A DNA stretch of 40,296 nt, taken from positions 1 through 40,296 of the forward strand of contig NZ_JANDHW010000018.1 of assembly GCF_024330105.1 (NCBI RefSeq), written 5' to 3'. The DNA comes from Coprobacter tertius. Lineage in GTDB: Bacteria; Bacteroidota; Bacteroidia; Bacteroidales; Coprobacteraceae. A program made the translations under genes and the position numbers. Of this stretch, positions 33,554-40,296 are shown piece after piece. The number at the start of each line of letters is the position of its first letter. The stretch's first letter is position 1. Under the pieces are notes generated by a model. The model made no database searches and was not told where the DNA came from. It worked only from the letters and a program-made list of their open reading frames with translations.

Positions 33554-34900
33554 ATGACAAAACGAGCGACATTCGCGACGCGTTTGGGGGTAATAGCCGC
33601 CACAGCAGGATCATCGGTAGGATTGGGTAATATTTGGCGTTTCCCTTACGAAACGGGTCAGAATGGTGGAGCCGCTTTTTTATTGGTGTATTGTATATGT
33701 GTTATTGTTTTGGGATTACCGGTCATGCTGGCCGAGTTTACTATCGGGCGGAGTGCTAAGGCGAATGCTACTCGTACATTTATGAAACTTTCTCCGGGAT
33801 CATACTGGTTTATTGTAGGATTTTTAGGAATTTTCGCCGCTGTTTTTATCATGGGATTTTATTCGGTAATTGCCGGGTGGACACTTGAATATGTTTGGCA
33901 GTCTATTTCGTTTGGATTAACGGGAAAAGACCCCGCTTTTTTTCAATCGGCATTTGTTGAATTTACTTCGAGTTCATTTCGTCCTATTTTCTGGACTGCG
34001 CTTTTTCTCCTAATAAATTATATTATTCTTTCCCGAGGTGTACATAACGGGATCGAAAAAGCATCGAATATACTAATGCCGTTATTATTTGTTTTGTTGA
34101 TTATATTCGGGATCAGGTCGTTATTCCTTTCGGGTACTGCCGAGGGATTGTCTTTTATGTTCCATCCCGATTTTTCAAAAATCGATTCAGGTGTTGTTCT
34201 CAGGGCGATGGGGCAGGCGTTTTTCTCTTTAAGTTTGGGGATGGGTACGCTTATAACTTATTCTTCGTATTTTTCAGAGAATACATCTTTGCCTAAAACG
34301 GCAGTGACTGTAGCTTCACTCGATACGGTGGTGGCTGTGTTGGCTGGTATCGTTATATTCCCGGCTGTTTTTTCTTTTGGTATCAGTCCTTCTCAAGGGC
34401 CCGAACTTATATTTATTACTCTACCTAATGTTTTCCAGCACATGCCGGGAGCTTATTTCTGGTCGATATTATTTTTTATTCTCATTACGGTTGCGGCTCT
34501 TACTTCTACGATCTCGCTTTGTGAAGTCGCTATTGCTTTTTTATGTGAAGAGTTCGGCTTTATCCGAAGCAGAGCTACCCAGTTATTGGTTTTTATATGT
34601 TTTGTAATGAGTATTCTCTGTTCTCTTTCTTTTGGGGCGCTTTCCGATGTGAAGATATTCGGGTTCACAATTTTCGATTTTTGCGATTTTCTGGCTTCCA
34701 ATATTCTTTTGCCTTTAGGCGGTATGCTCATATCTATATATGTAGGCTGGAAACTCGATCGTAAATTTGTACGGAACGAACTGAACAATCACGGTAAAAT
34801 AAACGATTGGTATTTTCCGGCTTTAATGATTTGTCTTAAGTATATTGCTCCAGTTGCCATATTTATTATTTTCCTTTCGGGGTTAGGATTATTCAAATGA
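33554..34900 (+). CDS. Sodium-dependent transporter, neurotransmitter:sodium symporter (SNF) family
   Basis: SNF transporters use the sodium gradient to take up amino acids or related compounds; the substrate of this one is not predictable. The 448-residue product has the signature RLGVIAATAGSSVGLGNIWRFPY in helix 1 and about eleven to twelve membrane segments. The sodium-site segment FFSLSLGMGTLITYSSYF (helix 6 region) and the helix 8 region are well kept. It is a bacterial-length member without large loops. Its stop codon overlaps the start of the next gene by 4 bases (ATGA), which predicts translational coupling. Confidence 0.94.
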   Translation: MTKRATFATRLGVIAATAGSSVGLGNIWRFPYETGQNGGAAFLLVYCICVIVLGLPVMLAEFTIGRSAKANATRTFMKLSPGSYWFIVGFLGIFAAVFIMGFYSVIAGWTLEYVWQSISFGLTGKDPAFFQSAFVEFTSSSFRPIFWTALFLLINYIILSRGVHNGIEKASNILMPLLFVLLIIFGIRSLFLSGTAEGLSFMFHPDFSKIDSGVVLRAMGQAFFSLSLGMGTLITYSSYFSENTSLPKTAVTVASLDTVVAVLAGIVIFPAVFSFGISPSQGPELIFITLPNVFQHMPGAYFWSILFFILITVAALTSTISLCEVAIAFLCEEFGFIRSRATQLLVFICFVMSILCSLSFGALSDVKIFGFTIFDFCDFLASNILLPLGGMLISIYVGWKLDRKFVRNELNNHGKINDWYFPALMICLKYIAPVAIFIIFLSGLGLFK

Positions 34901-35241
34901 ATAAATTTTACGATAATCGATTTTTTTATTTTTCCCGGAAGGAACGACGGGCTGCTTTCGTATTCCTTATATTTATATTAATTGCCGTCGCATTGCATTT
35001 TGTCGATTTTTCTTCCAAAACGGTGATTTTAAACGGGGAGGAAGAAATCTCAGTCTTTAATGCTCGAATAGAATCTTTTAATAAAGAGTTGCAAACAGAT
35101 ACAGTAATAAAGAAGGCTGTAAGTATAAAACAAAAAAACAAGAAAAAAGAAAAACACAATAAACATAATTCTTTGAAGGAACCTGTTGATAAGCCGATGC
35201 AAGAAGTCGAAAGAGTTACAAAAGATTCCGGTAGCAGATAA
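34897..35241 (+). CDS. Small membrane protein, ComEA-type N-terminus without HhH domain
   Basis: The 114-residue product begins NRFFYFSRKERRAAFVFLIFILIAVALHF, the N-terminal anchor I associate with Bacteroidales helix-hairpin-helix (ComEA-like) proteins. That family normally goes on to a DNA-binding HhH domain (pattern like LPGIG). Here, after one membrane segment (about 19-37), the rest is a lysine-rich tail (KAVSIKQKNKKKEKHNKHN…) that ends at residue 114, and no HhH motif follows in the next 120 bases in any frame I checked. It could be a truncated relic or a separate small basic membrane protein. It overlaps the symporter stop by four bases and is probably cotranscribed. Confidence 0.6.
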   Translation: MNKFYDNRFFYFSRKERRAAFVFLIFILIAVALHFVDFSSKTVILNGEEEISVFNARIESFNKELQTDTVIKKAVSIKQKNKKKEKHNKHNSLKEPVDKPMQEVERVTKDSGSR

Positions 35242-35305
35242 TGCCGGATCGTAATTTTGTTTGTCGTGGAAATTCTTATAAAATTTGATTTAAATATCCG
35301 GCATT
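35240..35305. repeat. Inverted repeat after the small membrane protein gene
   Basis: The 10-bp arms AATGCCGGAT (35240-35249) and ATCCGGCATT (35296-35305) are separated by 46 bases. The first arm includes the end of the gene stop codon. The loop is too long for a typical intrinsic terminator, so its role is uncertain. Confidence 0.55.
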
Positions 35306-35362
35306 CCGATAAAAAAGTTTATCTTCGTTAGTTGTAATTATTTAGGAGAAATTGCATTTGTC

Positions 35363-36220
35363 ATGAATACGGTTCCGAAAAAGCAGATGGCACTCAATAT
35401 TAACGGAAAACTTACCGTTATCGATCGTCCCTGGGTAATGGGTATCTTAAATGTGACTCCTGATTCTTTTTATGCCGGTAGCCGGAGTGAAGAGGATACG
35501 ATGATAATTGCGCGTTTGCAGAAAATGATGAATGAAGGTGCCGATATTATAGATATTGGGGCCTATTCTTCCAGACCGCAAGCCGAAAATATTTCATCTA
35601 AGGAAGAAATACGGAGATTAGATAAGGGATTGAGTATTATTCGGCGGTTTTATCCTGAAGCCATTGTTTCGGTGGATACTTTCAGGGCTGATGTCGCCAG
35701 ATGGTGTGTCGAAGAATATTCGGTAGCGATAATAAACGATATTTCGGCTGGTGAACTTGACGAAAAGATGTTTTCTACAGTGGCGTTATTGGGTGTTCCT
35801 TACATTATGATGCATATGAGAGGTACACCTCAAACTATGATGAGTCATACCGCTTATAATAATTTGATAGCGGAAATCTTACGTTATTTTGCCCAAAAAA
35901 TAGATCGACTGACTTTAATGGGAGCCAAAGATCTGATTATAGACCCAGGTTTCGGATTTAGCAAGACGTTAAAAAATAATTACTTATTGATGAACAGGCT
36001 TGCCGATTTTAATGTGTTCGGTTTGCCATTACTGGTAGGCGTTTCACGTAAGTCGATGATATATAAATTATTGGAGACGACACCGGAGGAAAGCCTTAAT
36101 GGTACGGTCGTACTGAATACATTGGCGCTTCTGAGTGGAGCCGATATTTTACGTGTTCATGATGTACGTGAAGCGGTAGAGACGGTAAAAATAGTGTCGG
36201 AAACGTTGAGGTCCGAATAA
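35363..36220 (+). CDS. folP: Dihydropteroate synthase
   Basis: FolP joins p-aminobenzoate to the pterin to make dihydropteroate in folate synthesis and is the target of sulfonamides. The 285-residue product has both signatures: VMGILNVTPDSFYAGSR (about 28-44) and GADIIDIGAYSSRP (about 66-79). It also has VDTFRADVA, INDISAGELD, MHMRGTPQTM, DPGFGFSKTL and VGVSRKSMIYKLL near the end. All substrate-binding segments are present. It is followed after 36 bases by cdaA, a pairing common in Bacteroidales. A ribosome site (AGGAGA) precedes it, though rather far from the ATG. Confidence 0.96.
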   Translation: MNTVPKKQMALNINGKLTVIDRPWVMGILNVTPDSFYAGSRSEEDTMIIARLQKMMNEGADIIDIGAYSSRPQAENISSKEEIRRLDKGLSIIRRFYPEAIVSVDTFRADVARWCVEEYSVAIINDISAGELDEKMFSTVALLGVPYIMMHMRGTPQTMMSHTAYNNLIAEILRYFAQKIDRLTLMGAKDLIIDPGFGFSKTLKNNYLLMNRLADFNVFGLPLLVGVSRKSMIYKLLETTPEESLNGTVVLNTLALLSGADILRVHDVREAVETVKIVSETLRSE

Positions 36221-36256
36221 AATTCTCGGTATACATTGAATTAAACGAAAAGTTAT

Positions 36257-37024
36257 ATGTTTGTACATTTCGGAATAAAAGATATTGTAGATATTATTTT
36301 GGTAGCATTGCTGCTGTACAATATTTATAAATTAATGAAGGATTCGGGTACGATAAATATATTTGCCGGAGTTATGGCTTTTATCGGTGTGTGGATCGTG
36401 GTAACACAGATTCTTGATATGAAGCTGATGGGGGCTATTATGGACAAATTTATCAGTGTAGGTGTCCTTATCCTCGTAATATTGTTTCAAGATGAAATAC
36501 GTCGTTTTTTGGTCGAGTTGGGATCGCATAAACGATGGCGTTTTTTCTTTAAATTATTTTTCACCGATAAGGAGAAAAATCAGAATCATGCTTTTATTTT
36601 ACCTATTGTGTATGCGTGTATGAACATGGCCAAATCAAAAACCGGGGCACTGATCGTGATACAAAAAGACATCGCTCTTACGCAGTTTGTGCAAACCGGT
36701 GATATAATAAATGCCAATGTAAATACTCGTTTAATAGAAAGTATTTTTTTTAAAAATAGCCCTTTGCACGATGGTGCTGTAATTATTGCCGATAATCGTA
36801 TCGTTGCGGCGTCTTGCATTCTTCCGGTTTCTCATAGCCAAGATATTCCCAAATCTTTTGGGTTACGCCACCGGTCGGGATTAGGTATTTCTCAGGAATC
36901 TGATGCTACGGCTATTATTGTATCGGAAGAAACGGGAAATATTACTGTAGCACGTAATGGTAGATTCTATCCTAAACTTTCAGGGAAAGATCTCGAAAAT
37001 CTTCTTTCCGAAACATCTCTTTAA
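36257..37024 (+). CDS. cdaA: Diadenylate cyclase (c-di-AMP synthase)
   Basis: CdaA makes cyclic di-AMP from two ATP; the messenger controls osmolyte and potassium balance and cell-wall stability. The 255-residue product has three N-terminal membrane segments (about 9-30, 37-55 and 62-78) followed by a DisA_N cyclase domain. The catalytic motifs are intact: DGA in SPLHDGAVII (near 172) and RHR in LRHRSGLGISQ (near 204). It is downstream of folP and probably in the same transcript. No regulator of the CdaR type is next to it, as is usual in Bacteroidota. Confidence 0.94.
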   Translation: MFVHFGIKDIVDIILVALLLYNIYKLMKDSGTINIFAGVMAFIGVWIVVTQILDMKLMGAIMDKFISVGVLILVILFQDEIRRFLVELGSHKRWRFFFKLFFTDKEKNQNHAFILPIVYACMNMAKSKTGALIVIQKDIALTQFVQTGDIINANVNTRLIESIFFKNSPLHDGAVIIADNRIVAASCILPVSHSQDIPKSFGLRHRSGLGISQESDATAIIVSEETGNITVARNGRFYPKLSGKDLENLLSETSL

Positions 37025-37035
37025 AATATATGAAT

Positions 37036-37081
37036 AAAAAATAGGCTGTCTAACAATAAAAAATTAGACAGCCTATTTTTT
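37036..37081. terminator. Bidirectional terminator between cdaA and the Bax inhibitor-1 gene
   Basis: A perfect 18-bp stem (37036-37053 with 37064-37081) with a 10-base loop is placed between convergent genes; both outer arms are A/T tracts. Confidence 0.9.
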
Positions 37082-37096
37082 ATAAAATAATGGTTT

Positions 37097-37792
37097 TTAA
37101 TTTCTGCGGCTTCCGAAAATACGTAATAAATATAAGAACAAATTTATAAAATCGAGGTACAAAGATAAAGCTCCGATGAGAGCCATTTTTTGTGAAGTCT
37201 CGTTTATTTCTTGTCCCAATAACGATTTTATTTTTTGAGTATCATAGGCTGTGAGTCCTACAAAAATGATGACGCCTGCAAACGTGGTAATCCAGTATAA
37301 CATAGAACTACTCATGAAAATATTTACTACCGAAGCAATAATAAGACCGATAAGTGCCATAATCAAGATATTTCCCCAGGAGGTAAGGTCCTTTTTGGTA
37401 AAATATCCGTATAAACTCATTGCTCCAAATGTTCCGGCAGTAATAAAAAATGTAGAGGCGATAGAAGACGCAGTATATGCTAAGAATATAAAAGAAAGCG
37501 TGAGACCGTTGAGAAATGAATATAACATAAACAATCCTGTAGCTGTTGTAAACGATAATCGGTCTATACGGGCTGATATATACCATACCAGTGCAAATTC
37601 TGCAATGATAAGGATAAGAAAGCTGGCTCTTCCATTAAACAGCAATTGCTGCATAGCTGTAGAATTATTTACAGCCAATGCTGTAATGCCGGTAATAGCA
37701 AGTGCTGCTGTCATCCAAAGATAAACATTCTTTATGAGCGTAGTTTGTGCGGCTTGCGATTCATAGCGTGAAGCAGAATAATCTCTTTCCAT
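37097..37792 (-). CDS. Bax inhibitor-1 / YccA family membrane protein
   Basis: The family includes calcium-leak channels and regulators of membrane proteolysis; the bacterial role is not settled. The 231-residue product has about seven membrane segments. The family marks VYLWMTAALAITGITALAV at the N-terminus and GLTAYDTQKIKSLLGQ near the end are clear, as is the closing LYLDFINLFLYLLRIFG segment. It is monocistronic, with a consensus -7 element at 37818-37825, and is convergent with cdaA. Confidence 0.93.
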   Translation of the reverse strand: MERDYSASRYESQAAQTTLIKNVYLWMTAALAITGITALAVNNSTAMQQLLFNGRASFLILIIAEFALVWYISARIDRLSFTTATGLFMLYSFLNGLTLSFIFLAYTASSIASTFFITAGTFGAMSLYGYFTKKDLTSWGNILIMALIGLIIASVVNIFMSSSMLYWITTFAGVIIFVGLTAYDTQKIKSLLGQEINETSQKMALIGALSLYLDFINLFLYLLRIFGSRRN

Positions 37793-37817
37793 AATTTCGT
37801 TTTTAGATATAATGTTG

Positions 37818-37825
37818 CAAATATA
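37818..37825 (-). promoter_or_regulatory. Bax inhibitor-1 gene promoter, -7 element TAtaTTTG
   Basis: A full -7 consensus match on the minus strand, 25 bases before the start codon; the -33 region is not convincing. Confidence 0.5.
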
Positions 37826-37862
37826 ATATAATTTATAATTATGAGAATTTATATAGTGTACA

Positions 37863-40028
<2,166 letters not shown>

Positions 40029-40177
40029 TCAATAAATTAGAACAATCTGATAAAATATTTTGTTTTGGAAAACTTATTTTTCTCAACAGAGACAAAAAAA
40101 ATACATTTTGTAAATCAGTGATAATAAGGGGATTGTTATATGCTGGATAAAAAAGTTCAAAAAAAGGTGTAAAAATA

Positions 40178-40209
40178 TTTGGAGGGTAATAAAAAAGCGT
40201 GTACTTTTG
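40178..40209 (+). promoter_or_regulatory. Strong consensus promoter reading out of the window
   Basis: TTTG (40178-40181) and TActTTTG (40202-40209) are exactly 20 bases apart, a full match to the Bacteroidota promoter. It drives a transcript beginning near 40215, whose gene lies beyond the right edge. Confidence 0.8.
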
Positions 40210-40214
40210 CATCC

Positions 40215-40296
40215 GCTTTCCAATAGAAGGGAAGTTTGAAAATCGATCATTGACAACATTACAATAGACAAAAGAAGTAGTACGAGACGGATGCCT
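40215..40296 (+). other. Transcribed leader, probably of an rRNA operon (cut by window end)
   Basis: No ORF is present. The segment contains TCATTGACAACATTAC and GTAGTACGAGACGGATGCC, in a style I associate with the leader before 16S rRNA in Bacteroidales. The 16S sequence itself is not in the window, so this is an inference. Confidence 0.4.

Noticed and set aside
35240-35305. Inverted repeat as a standard terminator before folP
   Set aside because: The 46-base loop is too long and no T run follows, so it is listed only as a repeat.

Overview
The window is an ordinary chromosomal stretch from a member of the Bacteroidales (phylum Bacteroidota). This rests on family content (class I fumarase, DUF4919 and DUF3316 secreted proteins, a SusB-type GH97 enzyme, a folP-cdaA pair, a split YbhFSR-type exporter with TolC and HlyD) and on promoters. 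Many intergenic regions carry the Bacteroidota -7 element TAnnTTTG, in several cases with TTTG about 20 bases upstream. A Barnesiella/Coprobacter-like genus is possible, but I cannot prove it from sequence alone.

Layout, left to right. (1) A truncated tRNA-Val; purB; convergent to it a DUF4919 lipoprotein/secreted gene plus a 1149-residue Dna2-like nuclease-helicase; an orphan phoU. (2) A leftward unit glyS-lemA-FKBP lipoprotein, divergent from a rightward unit of topoisomerase IV subunit A, a DUF3316 protein and an S41 peptidase, then tRNA-Leu(UAG). (3) A carbohydrate stretch: GH29 fucosidase with a type IX-like C-terminal tail, and galactose mutarotase, followed by a secreted protein of unknown family. 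(4) A leftward seven-gene exporter operon (TetR regulator, TolC, HlyD, two ATPases, two ABC-2 permeases) with a clear operator at its promoter. (5) A DPS-like ferritin, an SGNH hydrolase and class I fumarase. (6) At 29.4-32.9 kb, an isolated four-gene cassette of phage head proteins (scaffold-like, SU10/HK97-fold major capsid-like, small head-associated, neck/adaptor-like). (7) VanZ-like protein, a sodium:neurotransmitter-type symporter, a ComEA-N-terminus-like protein lacking its HhH domain, folP, cdaA, a Bax inhibitor-1 family protein and a GH97 alpha-glucosidase. The right edge carries a perfect consensus promoter and leader reading out of the window, which looks like an rRNA operon start.

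The most interesting element is the capsid cassette. All four reading frames are intact. It is closed by its own terminator and sits between housekeeping genes. I see no terminase, portal, protease, tail, lysis, integrase or flanking repeats. The capsid protein carries a hydrophobic N-terminal segment that looks like a membrane anchor or signal peptide. It could be a prophage remnant, part of a dispersed phage, or a domesticated shell. The second notable point is the exporter, whose two ATPases have complementary defects that predict exactly one working ATP site.

Most convergent gene pairs are separated by long, near-perfect palindromic terminators, in one case spanning exactly from stop codon to stop codon.
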